Part shown: in pieces, positions 1-9,346 of the stretch
How positions within the stretch are numbered: position 1 is the stretch's first letter
Layout: the number at the start of each line of letters is the position of its first letter
Assembly (NCBI RefSeq): GCF_023159225.1
Contig: NC_063171.1
Coordinates: forward strand, 39,649,378-39,713,377
Direction of reading: 5' to 3'
DNA: 64,000 nucleotides
From: Perognathus longimembris pacificus
Taxonomy: Eukaryota > Chordata > Mammalia > Rodentia > Heteromyidae
The notes under the pieces: generated by a model
What the model was told of the DNA's origin: nothing
The model's database searches: none
Seen by the model: only the letters and a program-made list of their open reading frames with translations
Program-made: the position numbers and the translations under genes

Positions 1-173
1 CAAGGCTAGCACTCTACCACTTGAGCCACAGCTCTACTTGTACCTTTTTGGTTGTTAATTGGAGATTAAAATCCCAAAGACTTTCCTGTCCAGGATGGCT
101 TCAAACCATGAGCCCCAGATCTCAGCCTTGTGAGTATCTAGTATCATAGACATGAACCACCACCACCTAGCTA
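1..173 (-). mobile_element. B1-ID composite SINE, cut by window edge
   Basis: The 3' module (TTGAGCCACAG...) leads into the TTAATTGGAGAT linker and the reversed B1 half, ending near 173. Confidence 0.8.
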
Positions 174-549
174 CTTCTGACAATTCATTAAATAAAAATG
201 ATTTTAAAGTGAGGAAATTTTTTTAAAGAAGAGTATAAATAAGTCCTTTATGGTGCAATTAAGGCACACTAAAAAAGAAAAGAATGACTAGAAAAAAATA
301 ACAGGCTTCTATGGAGGGTGAACTTCAGTGGAAGGGAGAGGGCTAACAAAGAGGGTGCATGACGGTGTTTATGATCCAAGTACTATCATAGGACAATGAA
401 TCCTGTTGAAATTGTTTTTAGAAGGGAGAGTAGAATAGGAGAGAGTAATACAGGGGTGAGTTTCATCAGGATACATTTGTATATATATGTAGATGTTACA
501 ATTAACCCCTGGCCATGTACACCCCAAGTGATGCTCAAGGGTATGTATG

Positions 550-632
550 GTAGCCTTGAGTGGTAGTGATAGCCTTGAGCAAAAGAAGCTCAGGGACAGT
601 GCCCAGGCCTTGAGTTCAAGCCCCAAGACAGG
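550..632 (+). mobile_element. SINE 3' module fragment
   Basis: Only the shared 3' half (AGCCTTGAGCAAAAGAAGCTC to CAAGCCCCAAGAC) is present, running into a purine microsatellite. Confidence 0.7.
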
Positions 633-750
633 AAAGGGAAGAAAGGAAGGAGGAAAGAAAGAAAGAAAGAAAAGAAAGAAAGAAAGAAAAGGAAGGAAGG
701 AAGGAAGGAAGGGAAGGGAAGGGAAGGGAGGAAAGAAAGTAGAAAAGAGT
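633..750 (+). repeat. GAAA/GGAA/GGGAA purine tract
   Basis: A polypurine microsatellite grows out of the preceding SINE tail. Confidence 0.9.
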
Positions 751-754
751 AGGG

Positions 755-957
755 TTTTTTTTTTTGGCCAGTCCTGGGCCTTGGACTCAGGGCCTGAGCA
801 CTGTCCCTGGCTTCTTTTTGCTCAAGGCTAGCACTCTGCCACTTGAGCCGCAGCACCACTTCTGGCCATTTTCTATATATGTGGTGCTGGGGAATCGAAC
901 CCAGGGCTTCATGTATCTGAGGCAAGCATTCTTGCCTCTAGGCCATATTCCCAGCCC
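755..957 (-). mobile_element. Dimeric ID SINE
   Basis: A complete inverted copy runs from poly-T and GGCCAGTCCTGG to the ID body ending CATATTCCCAGCCC. Confidence 0.9.
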
Positions 958-967
958 CAAGAGGAGA

Positions 968-1071
968 AAAGAAGAAAGAGAGAGAGAGAGGAAGGAAGGA
1001 AGGAAGGAAGGAAGGAAGGAAGGAAGGAAGGAAGGAAGGAAGGAAGGAAGGAAGGAAGGAAGGAAGGAAGG
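968..1071 (+). repeat. GA then GGAA microsatellite
   Basis: About 20 uninterrupted GGAA units follow a short GA run. Confidence 0.95.
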
Positions 1072-1232
1072 CAAGCCAGCAGCCCAGGGAGGAAAGTCCT
1101 CGAAACTCTTGCCTCCAACTAACCACCATAAAACCAGAAGTGGAGCTATGGCTTAAAGTGGTTGAGCACTAGCCTTGAGTGAAAGACTTCAGGGGCAGTG
1201 CCTAGGCCCTGAGTTCAAGCCCTATAACTGAT
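1072..1232 (+). mobile_element. B1-ID composite SINE, 5' part missing
   Basis: It retains the end of the B1 half, the linker and the 3' module. The 5' half is lost at the microsatellite. Confidence 0.75.
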
Positions 1233-1264
1233 TTTTTTCAAAAAGATTTATTCAAATCATTCTC

Positions 1265-1470
1265 TATTTTTTAGGATAGCACTGGGATTTGAACTCCTGC
1301 TTGCTAAGCAGATGCTATACAACTTAAGCCATACCTCAGCCTTGGGTGTTTGGTTTGGTTTTTGAGAACCTGTCTCCCCACATGGCCTAAGATGGCCGGA
1401 AATTCCAGATCCTCCTGCCTTACCCTCCAAAGTGATAAGTTTATAGATATATATCACCATGCCAAACCCT
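1265..1470 (-). mobile_element. Old ID- and B1-like relics
   Basis: A diverged ID body (GCTAAGCAGATGCTATAC) is followed by a B1-like stretch ending in ATCACCATGCC. Assignment is tentative. Confidence 0.4.
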
Positions 1471-1514
1471 AAAATAAATCTTTAAATAAGCCTATATAAA
1501 AATTCTAACATTGA

Positions 1515-1720
1515 GGGGCTGGGGATATAGCCTAGTGGCAAGAGTGCCTGCCTCGGATACACGAGGCCCTAGGTTTGATTCCCCAGCACCACATATACAG
1601 AAAACGGCCAGAAGGGGCGCTGTGGCTCAAGTGGCACAGTGCTAGCCTTGAGCGGGAAGAAGCCAGGGACAGTGCTCAGGCCCTGAGTCCAAGGCCCAGG
1701 ACTGGCCAAAAAAAAAAAAA
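1515..1720 (+). mobile_element. Dimeric ID SINE, young subfamily
   Basis: A full-length copy with the diagnostic CGGATACACGAGG and GAGCGGGAAGAAG. It has exact 13-bp target-site duplications ATTCTAACATTGA at 1502 and 1721. Confidence 0.95.
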
Positions 1721-2147
1721 ATTCTAACATTGAAATCCGGACAGGATTTGTGAATAGACTGAATGTGGCACGTGAGAGGATAGACAAGGAGGCCTCCAGA
1801 AGTCTGTGCCGAGAGCCTGGGAAGAAGATTGTCATCATCAGCTGGGATGGGACGACTATAAGCAGAGCAGGGAGCCCTTAGATCTGCAGGTCTGGCACTC
1901 GGGGCAGAGGAACTAGCTGAAAGTACGAAGTCACCAAAGCATTCATAATATTTAAAGCCAGGAGCCCAGAGGACGCTTCTTAGCACTTGAGTGTCCACAG
2001 AGAACTGAGCCTGGAGTGTTAACTCCAATCTTGGCCAGAGAGAGAGAGGAAGAATCAGCAATACTGGCTGAGAAGAACAAGTCACCTGTGAGAAAGAGGA
2101 CAATTGAGATGAGGACTGGGAAGAGGTCACTGGGTTAGAAATGTGCA

Positions 2148-2447
2148 GGGCACTGGGCTCTGGTGGCTCACACCTATAATCCTAGCTACTCAGGAGGCTG
2201 AGATCTGAGGATCACGGTTCAAAGCCAGCCCAGGCAGAAAAAGTCCCTCTGATCTCCAAGGAACCACCAAATAACAGAAGTGGAGCTATGGCTCAAAGTG
2301 GAAGTGGTAGAGCCCTAACCTTGAGCAAAAGAGTTCAAGGACAGAACCCAGGGCCTGAGTTCAAGCCCCAGGATGAACACGAACAAAAAAAGAAAGAAAA
2401 GAAAGAGCAAGCAAAAAAAGAAAGAAAGAAAAGAAAAGAAAGAGAAA
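2148..2447 (+). mobile_element. B1-ID composite SINE with A-rich tail
   Basis: A B1-like left half, the ACCAAATAACAG linker and the 3' module are complete. The tail has grown into AAAG repeats. Confidence 0.85.
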
Positions 2448-2448
2448 T

Positions 2449-2629
2449 GGGCCTGGGAATGTGGCTTAGTGGTGGAGTACTACTTGCCTAGCATGCCTGA
2501 AGCCCTGGGTTCAAATCATCAGCACCACATTTAAAAAAGAGAGAAATAGAAAAAACCCAGGAGAGTAGAAGTGGGGCTGTGGCTCAAGTGGCAGAGTGCT
2601 AGCCTTGAGCAAAAAAAAACTCAGTGACA
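2449..2629 (+). mobile_element. Dimeric ID SINE with internal insertion
   Basis: An ID body and 3' module are separated by an A-rich insert (about 2529-2560). Confidence 0.75.
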
Positions 2630-2743
2630 GGGAGGAGGAGGAGGAGGAGGAGGAAGAGGAGGAGGAGGAGGAGGAGGAAGAGGAGGAGGAGGAGGAGGAG
2701 GAGGAGGAGGAGGAGGAGGAGGAGGAGGAGGAGGAGGAGGAGA
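2630..2743 (+). repeat. GGA triplet microsatellite
   Basis: About 38 GAG/GGA units directly replace the end of the preceding SINE. The long poly-Glu and poly-Ser frames here are not genes. Confidence 0.95.
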
Positions 2744-3015
2744 AATGGATAAAAATGGTTTCTATGTCTGTAGAAAAACATACTGTATACATGAATTAAA
2801 AAAACATTTTTCAAATTTCTCTTCAAAAATGCAATTTGAAACAAATTAAAACTGATTTAAAAAATAATTTGGTGTTAAGAGGAATTAAGGGAGGGAACAT
2901 GTGCCCCCTGCTGGTTAAGATGATAAAGGTCTAGTTTCTGCAGAACACTGGCAGTGTTATCAACAGCCTTTATGATGCAAATATCTTCCATTGGGCTCTT
3001 TCTTTTCTTGAAACT

Positions 3016-3207
3016 TTTTTTTTTGCCAGTCGACTTGAACGGGGCTTGGGCAATGTCGCTGAGCTTCTTTTGCTCAAGGCTAGCACTCTACCACTTGAGC
3101 CACAGCACCACTTCTGGCTTTTTCTGTTTATGTGGTACTGAAAAATCAAACCCAGAGCTTCATGCATACTAGGCAAGTACTCTACCACTAAGCCATATTC
3201 CCAGCCC
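3016..3207 (-). mobile_element. Dimeric ID SINE
   Basis: A full inverted copy flanked by imperfect TTTCTTGA-type duplications. Confidence 0.85.
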
Positions 3208-3439
3208 ATTTTCTTGGAGTTTATTTCATAGAAATGCTCAGAGATGTGTACAAAGATATATACTCCAGGAAGCATTTTTTAATTCATTTTTGTGATACTG
3301 GAGATTCAATCCAACTACTCATAAGTGCTAGGCAAGTCCCCTATGTCCTAGCACATGAAGCATTATAACTGCCAGCAGAAATGTGTTTATTTGAATACAG
3401 GTACATATACATCATATACATATACATTTGAAAATTGAA

Positions 3440-3457
3440 AATATATATATATATATA
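3440..3457. repeat. AT microsatellite
   Basis: Nine AT units. Confidence 0.9.
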
Positions 3458-3465
3458 CTCATAAA

Positions 3466-3785
3466 ATGCTGAGGGTCGAGGTATAGTAATACACATGGGT
3501 AATCCCAGCCACAGGGGAAGTGGAGATTAGAATTATGGTTCAAGACCAGCCTGGGCAAAAAGTTAGCAAGACCAGAATTTTAACCAACAGGCCAGATGTA
3601 GTGGTTCAACCCTGTAATCCCAGCTATAAGGTAGGCATGGCTAAGATAGATGATCTTGTCTGAGACTGGCCCTGGAAACAGGACTTTATCTGAAAATAAT
3701 TTAAAGCAAAAAAAAGGGGGGAATTGGAAGTACAGTTCAAGGAGTAGAAAGCTCTGAATTCAAAACCTCAAGCTGCAAAAATATG
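3466..3785 (+). mobile_element. Two old B1-type relics
   Basis: Two successive diverged B1-like units (GGTAATCCCAGCC and CCTGTAATCCCAGC), the second with remnants of a 3' module. Confidence 0.55.
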
Positions 3786-3791
3786 TGTGTG

Positions 3792-3913
3792 AGGCTGGGT
3801 GCTGGTAGCTTATGCTTGTAAGCCTAGCTACTCAGGAGGCTGAGATGGAAGAACAGGTTTGGAGCTAGCCCAGGCAGGAAAGTCTATGATTCCATCTTTA
3901 AAACAGACTTCAA
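3792..3913 (+). mobile_element. B1-ID composite, left half, interrupted
   Basis: The B1 half ends at the target site of the next element. Confidence 0.7.
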
Positions 3914-4130
3914 GGGGCTGGGGATATGGCCTAGTGGCAAGAGCGCTTGCCTTGTATACATGAAGCCCTGGGTTCAATTCCCCAGCACCACATATATAGA
4001 AAACGGCCAGAAGTGGCGCTGTGGCTCAAGTGGCAGAGTGCTAGCCTTGAGCAAAAGGAAGCCAGGGACAGTGCTCAGGCCTTGAGTCCAAGCCCCAGGA
4101 ATGGCCAAAAAAAAAAAAAAAAAAAAAAAA
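3914..4130 (+). mobile_element. Dimeric ID SINE
   Basis: A full copy with a long A-tail and duplications of AAAACAGACTTCAA on both sides. Confidence 0.95.
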
Positions 4131-4146
4131 AAAACAGACTTCAAGA

Positions 4147-4369
4147 GGGGCTGGGAATGTGGCCCAGTGGTAAAGTGCTCATCTCCTATACATGAAGCCC
4201 TGGATTTGATTCCTCAACACCACATATATAGAAAAAGCTGGAAGTGGCACTCTAGCTCAAATGGTAGAGTGCTAGCCTTGAGCAAAAAGAAGCCAGGGAC
4301 AGTGCTCAGGCTCTGAGTTCAAGCCCCAGGACTGGCCCCAGGACTGGCAAAAAAAAAAAAAAAAAAAAA
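4147..4369 (+). mobile_element. Dimeric ID SINE
   Basis: A full copy directly after the previous one, with a partly duplicated ACTGGC end and an A-tail. Confidence 0.9.
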
Positions 4370-4398
4370 CCAAAACACCAAAACAAAACAAATGACAG

Positions 4399-4608
4399 AC
4401 CTCAAGAGCCAGGAGGCTGAGATCTGAGGATCATGGTTCTGAGACTCTTATCTCCAATTAACCACCAGAAAACTGGAAATGGCAACAAAAAAAAAAAAAA
4501 ATGACCTCAAAAATTTAGGTTGAAAGCATGACTCAAGTAGTAAAGCACCAGTCGAGTAACTGAGCCAAGTGAGCACAAGGCCCTGTGTTCATACCCCAGT
4601 ACACCATT
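4399..4608 (+). mobile_element. B1-ID composite fragments
   Basis: A B1-half and linker fragment ends in poly-A at 4500, followed by a diverged 3' module to 4608. Confidence 0.55.
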
Positions 4609-4742
4609 TTTTAAAAGTGTGTAAGTCACTGTGGAGTTTTTTCTTTCTCCACACTCTGTAATAGCCAAATATTACAAAAACAGAAAAATATGTTATTTTT
4701 CAATAATGTTAACAAACTTGCAAGTGACATTGGAAAATGATT

Positions 4743-4951
4743 TTCTTTTTGTTTTTCTTTGTGCCAGTCCTAGGGCTTGAACTCAGGGCCGGGGCACTGT
4801 CCCTGAGCTTCTTTTGTTCTATGCTAGCACTCTACCACTTGAGCCACAGCACCACTTCTGGCTTTTTCTGTTTATGTGGTGCTGAGGAATCGAACCCAGG
4901 GCTTCATGTATGCTAGGCAAGCATTCTACCACCAAGCCACATTCCCAGCCC
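4743..4951 (-). mobile_element. Dimeric ID SINE
   Basis: A full inverted copy with TGGAAAATGATT-type target duplications at 4731 and 4952. Confidence 0.9.
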
Positions 4952-5004
4952 TGGAAAAATGATTTGTACATGAGAAAACCAGACTCCAATCTAAACTACA
5001 GTGA

Positions 5005-5156
5005 AACTAGGCTTCATGGTACATACCTGTAATGCCAGCACTTGGGATTTCAACTTGAAGGCCAGTCTGGGTTTCACAGGAGACAATGTTCAGCAAAAAT
5101 AACAGGAAGGGAAGAGAGAAAGGGCAGAAGAGGAGAAAGGAAGAAAACAGAAAAAG

Positions 5157-5227
<71 letters not shown>

Positions 5228-5262
5228 CTCAGGGACAGCGCCCAGGCCCTGAATTCAAGGAG
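5005..5262 (+). mobile_element. B1 plus GA-expanded SINE remnant
   Basis: A B1-like unit (5005-5100) and a purine stretch precede a 3'-module remnant (5227-5262). A 66-bp pure GA array (5160-5226) sits inside. Confidence 0.6.
5160..5226 (+). repeat. GA microsatellite
   Basis: About 33 uninterrupted GA units abut a SINE 3'-module remnant. Confidence 0.95.
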
Positions 5263-5529
5263 GGAAGGAGAGGGAGGGGGAGAGGGAGAGAGAGAGAAAG
5301 AGGGGGGGAACAGAGAGAGGGAGGGACGGAGGGAGGCCCACCATTGAGATCTTAACTAAGTAAACTATAAACTGTGTTAGAAAATCTGGAAGGGGGGAAA
5401 AAATCCATCGATTTTTGGCTGTGGGTGATTGAAAAGGCATTTTTAAAGGTCGTGTCTGGGCTTCCAGCTTTCACCGCAGAGTATGGGCTTCATTTTAACA
5501 ATAAAAAAATATGTTCCAAGTAATCCCAG

Positions 5530-5780
5530 GAGGCCGGCAGAGTGGAGTGCGGGGTGAGCCTCCTGTGGAGAGCCCCGCGCGCCCACGCACTGCCCGCAGC
5601 TCCTCCCGCGGGGTGGGTCTCCCGCGGGGTGGTGTTGGCTCGCTTGCCCCTCCTCGCCCAGGGGCCAGGCGCTCCGCAGTGCCCCGCCGGACCTGGGCCT
5701 GCGGTGCGCCGCCCGGGCCTCTCCCGTAGAGGTGGGAGTTCTGGCGCCCCCAGGTGTTGGTCTTGGACAGTGCGCGTGCA
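5530..5780. promoter_or_regulatory. Orphan CpG-rich patch 3' of LMNA
   Basis: About 250 bp carry some 25 CpG dinucleotides, against almost none in the flanking SINE-rich DNA. It contains a short tandem duplication of CTCCCGCGGGGTGG (5604-5635). It lies 2 kb past the LMNA 3' end, on the side where SEMA4A is found in human. No convincing ORF or splice structure is seen. Confidence 0.6.
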
Positions 5781-5879
5781 CATCCTCAAATGACCCAGTA
5801 CCTAGTGGGGGCCCTGGTAGAGGAGGGATTCCTTTCCTTAAAATTGCCCATCCAGTCAACTTTTTGTTTTATTTTATTC

Positions 5880-5881
<2 letters not shown>

Positions 5882-5922
<41 letters not shown>
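5882..5922 (+). repeat. TG microsatellite
   Basis: About 20 TG units lie immediately before an inverted SINE. Confidence 0.95.
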
Positions 5923-5924
<2 letters not shown>

Positions 5925-6118
5925 CAGTCCCAGTCCTGGGGCTTGGGATGTCCCTGGGCTGTCCCTGGCTTCTTTTTGCTCAAGGCTAGCACTCTACCAC
6001 TTGAGCCACAGCGCCACTTCTGGCTTTTTCTCTTTATGTGGTGCTGAGGAATAGAACCCATGTATACATACCCCTGTATACGAGGCAAGCACTCTTGCCA
6101 CTAGGCCATATTCCCAGC
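5923..6118 (-). mobile_element. Dimeric ID SINE
   Basis: A full inverted copy. The duplication ATTTTATTCTT at 5871 and 6122 encloses the TG array too, so the array arose from its tail. Confidence 0.85.
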
Positions 6119-6131
6119 TCTATTTTATTCT

Positions 6132-6371
6132 TTTTTTTTTTTCCGTCGTGGGGTTTGAACTGAGGCCCTGGGTGCTGTCCCTGAGCTCTTTTGCTCAAAA
6201 CTGGTGCTCTACCACTTTGAGCCATAGCTCCACTACCAGTATTTTGCATGATTCGTTGGGAGATGAATCTCACTGAGACTTTTATGCCCTGGCTGGCTTT
6301 GAACTCTGATCCTCAGAGCTCAGCCTCCAGAGTAGCTAGGATTACAGAAGTGAGCCATTGGTGCCCAGCCC
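6132..6371 (-). mobile_element. B1-ID composite SINE
   Basis: A full inverted copy ending GGTGCCCAGCC. Confidence 0.85.
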
Positions 6372-6537
6372 GGTCAACTTTTTTGATCCCTTTTGATCCC
6401 TTCACTCCCTTCCTTCTCGTCCCCTTTGTGAGAACCCACAGATTCTCAGCTTGGAGGACACCACAGTTTCCAGCATGACTTCAAAGGCTTTTCTCTTTTC
6501 ATTAATTTTAATTTTCCCCATTATCCTAGCTAGACAT

Positions 6538-6771
6538 GCCCCACCCCTGGGCTATGAACCCAAAGTCCTGGCATGTTAGGCAAGGCTCACTACCAAGCTA
6601 CACCCCTGGCTTTGATTGCAGCCTCATTTCCTCTGCCCACAGGACATAAATTTACAGTTTACATCCCACTTTTCCTTTTTTGAAACAGCCTTGCTATGCA
6701 TGTAACCTAGGCTGTCCTTGCGATCACCACCCTCCTACCTAGAGTGCTAGGATGACTGGCATGCCTGGCAT
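6538..6771 (-). mobile_element. Old ID (6538-6612) and B1 (6679-6771) relics
   Basis: An inverted ID body and an inverted B1, both diverged. Confidence 0.55.
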
Positions 6772-6954
6772 CAGCTACATTTTTGCTCAGAAGGGAACAT
6801 GTCACAAGAGCATAATGTCACAACGCAGCCAGACCCTGGGATCTCTGGCTCCTGCTGTGTGACCTTGGATACATTTACTGAGTCTCCATATTCTGGGTCA
6901 AAGGGGACAACTAACTACCTCTCAAGACAGTACAGGGGTCAAATAAGATGGTGT

Positions 6955-7112
6955 AGAAAAAGTCCTTGAGACTCCAATTAGCCACCAAAAAACAAAAGCT
7001 AGAAGTGGAGCTATGGCTCAAATGGCAGAGGGCTAGCCTTGAGCAAAAAAAAGCTGAGGGACAGTGGTCAGTCCCTGAATTCAAGCCCCACTACCAACAC
7101 ACACACACACAC
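6955..7112 (+). mobile_element. B1-ID composite SINE, 5' truncated
   Basis: The linker and 3' module are followed by a short CA array replacing the A-tail. Confidence 0.75.
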
Positions 7113-7749
7113 ATGTAACTAGAAAGGACCAAGAAATGTGATTACTGTAGCTCATTTTCCCTGTTGGGGGCTAGCAGGAAGCTTCCCCTGGGCCAGCTCC
7201 TCATGCCAGGAGGCCATACCCTATCTGCTCCAGAGGCCTCTGCTTTTCCTAGCACATCCCTTTGCCCCAGCAGGGATAGTCTCCTGACCCCACTGGAACT
7301 TCCCTGAGGACACTCAGTGTGTTGTCTTGCTCGTTTCCCTCTGCCTCAAGCCAAGCACAAGGTGGAGCAAAGGGACATTAACTGTGCTTTTGCCAAGTAA
7401 GCTTTACTTTCTGCCTTGCCCCCTTTGCTGTCTTCCTCATTTGTCCTTGTCCCTAAGTTCTGAAGGCCACCATTCTGAGACTGGGTCCATATCATGTCTT
7501 CATAATCATGCTCAGCTAGGGACTCCATTTTGAAAGTGCGGATGAGTGCTCCCTGGTGGGAGGTTGGGAAGGAGGTGGGAGATTTGTAGGGCCAGCCCCC
7601 ACCAGAGTACCAGATACGCATTTGAGGGGCAGGGGGAGCAGTTGGGCAGCAGTGAGCACAAAGGTGAGGCAACGGTGTGGCTTCTGTGTACGTGTGTCTG
7701 CCCCTCAGGGCTCGCGGAGACGCCCATCAACAAACAGACACCACAGAAG

Positions 7750-8751
7750 CCAGGAATAGAAACAACTAGTGTATTGATTTGGGGGAGGGGAGAAGGGGTG
7801 CAGATGGGAAGTGGGGAGGCAGGGAGCTCCTTAGTGTTTGCCGGGTCACTTCTGCCATAGCCCTCTGCTTCTCTCACCTTCCCCCTCTTCCTGCAGTGGG
7901 GCCCCAGCAGGGTCTCGCACTTTCCAATAGTCTTTCTTCCTTCTCCCAGCACCCCACTTGACTTTGACCTCCAGCCCCTGGACAGAGCCCACTGGGGCTC
8001 TAAAGTTGGGAGAAGGCAGGCTTCCCTCCTTCTTTCCTTCCCTTTTTTTTTTTTTTTTTTTCCATCTCCCATTTCATTTCCCATCTCTTGTCTAAATAAA
8101 ATACAGAAAAAGCAAAGCGCAGCTGGTACCTGGGAGAATGGACTTGCCCCACCCCCACCCCCGGGGGCAGGGGCGGGGCTGGTGGGGGCGGGGCGGGGAA
8201 GGAGCCTCAGCCAGGTAAAGTGGATCGGGGAGACCAAGGCCTTGGTCCTGGCTGGACGGTCCTTCCCTTGGAGGCTGGCCTGGCAGTGAGCCAGCTGTCT
8301 GCAGGAGGCTGGTGGAGTTGACTCCACGCCGGCCTCTTAGGCACCATGTCACAGGGTCCCGGGGGCAGGAGGGGGGAGGGGCTGCAGCCAGGCCAATAAA
8401 GCAGAAACTAAGCTCTATAAAAGCACCCCCTTTCCCTTGGCTCCTAGGGGAAGCCCTCTTTGGTTTTAAGGCAGATGTAGAGTTTCCCCAGAATCAGGGA
8501 AAGGCAGGGAGAGAAATTAGCATTGAGATAGAGACTCTTTTTTTTTTTTTTTTTTGCTTGTGTTTTTCCTTCAGTATAAAACCACTGTAGAAAATAACTT
8601 CTCTTAGAAAAAAAAAATATAGAAGAAAACCAAAGGGGGAATTTTTCTTTGGCTTCAAGCCTGCTCCCATGAGGTGCTGGGCAGGGGTTAGGCATGAGGT
8701 AAAGAGGAAGCAAGTGGCTTCCACCCCTACCCCTGCCTGGCAGGTCCCAGA
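7750..8751 (-). other. LMNA: Lamin A 3'UTR
   Basis: About 1 kb of SINE-free sequence follows the TAA, close to the length of the human lamin A 3'UTR. It contains several poly-T/A tracts (8044-8062, 8538-8555, 8609-8619) and a GC-rich block of GGGGCGGGG repeats near 8160-8200. The end is placed where unique conserved-looking sequence stops. The 3' limit is uncertain by tens of bases. Confidence 0.75.
7770..7775 (-). terminator. LMNA: Probable lamin A poly(A) signal (AATACA variant)
   Basis: The minus strand reads AAATCAATACACTAGTTG here. No canonical AATAAA lies nearby on this strand, so the AATACA variant is the best candidate, with cleavage 10-30 nt further on. The assignment rests on position about 1 kb past the stop codon. 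Confidence 0.4.
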
Positions 8752-8778
8752 TTACATGATGCTGCAGTTCTGGGGGCT
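8752..8778 (-). CDS. LMNA: LMNA exon 12 (CaaX box) and stop
   Basis: Nine codons read SPQNCSIM-stop. CSIM is the prelamin A CaaX box: the Cys is farnesylated, the last three residues removed and the new end methylated before ZMPSTE24 cuts the final 15 residues away. The acceptor is tctcttag|AGC. The length of 27 nt equals human, and stop TAA lies at 8754-8752. Confidence 0.97.
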   Translation of the reverse strand, partial: SPQNCSIM

Positions 8779-9079
8779 CTAAGAGAGAAAAGAGGGGAGA
8801 GGTGTGAGCTCGAGCACCTGGGTCCTTCCCTCCCTCCCTCACCCCAGGAGGGAGGCGTCCTCGCCTCACCCCCCACACTCTATCTAGCCCTGCCCTCGAG
8901 TCTGGGGCGCAGACAGGAGAGACAGGATTCAAGAATGAGCTGTCCAGGACTCTGGGGGAGGCTCCCGCCCCTCCGGGCTGCTGCGGAGGAGAAGGCACTC
9001 CCCCCAGAGGGCCACCCTGTCCCGACAGTCAACGACCAGGCTTCTGCCTAGGGAAGGTGGAGGCAACCAGATGACTCAC

Positions 9080-9346
9080 CTGGGTTCGGGGCCTGGAGTT
9101 GCCCAGGAGGTAGGAGCGGGTGACCAAGTTGTCCCCGAAGCTGCCACCCCCACTGCCCCCCACACTGCGGTAGCGAGTGACTGTGACACTGGACGCCGAA
9201 GAGCCAGAGGAGATGGATCCGCCCACCTGGGCTCCCGAGCCGCTGGCAGAGGCCTTGTCGGCGGGCTGCCCACAAGTCCCGCACAGCACGGTGCGTGAGC
9301 GCAGGTTGTACTCAGCGGGGTCCCCCGAGCTGCTGCAGTGGGAGCC
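9080..9346 (-). CDS. LMNA: LMNA exon 11 (prelamin A-specific tail)
   Basis: This exon is specific to prelamin A. It runs from [19 protein letters not shown] through the CGTC motif and the Gly/Ser-rich tail to [10 protein letters not shown], with boundaries cag|GGC and CAG|gtgag. It is 267 nt, or 89 codons, against 270 in human. The loss is one serine codon: [11 protein letters not shown] here versus VTVTRSYRSVGG, human Ser625. The ZMPSTE24 site RSY-LLGN is intact. Human Ser652, inside the removed peptide, reads Arg here. The codons around human Gly608 keep the CAG-GTGGGC string that becomes the progerin donor in Hutchinson-Gilford progeria. Confidence 0.96.

Noticed and set aside
968..1071. 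CRISPR-like regular repeats
   Set aside because: These are microsatellites and SINEs of a mammalian genome; no spacer-repeat architecture is present anywhere.
2511..2799. Long poly-Ser and poly-Glu ORFs
   Set aside because: They are both strands of the GGA microsatellite at 2630-2743.
3947..4316. Recurring ORFs with HEALGSIPQHHIYRK and related peptides (also at 19036, 29022, 35062 and elsewhere)
   Set aside because: They are translations of the dimeric ID SINE, repeated wherever a copy lies.
7512..8327. 271-codon minus-strand ORF
   Set aside because: It lies mostly in the lamin A 3'UTR, with Pro/Ser-rich low complexity and a poly-Lys run from a poly-A tract.
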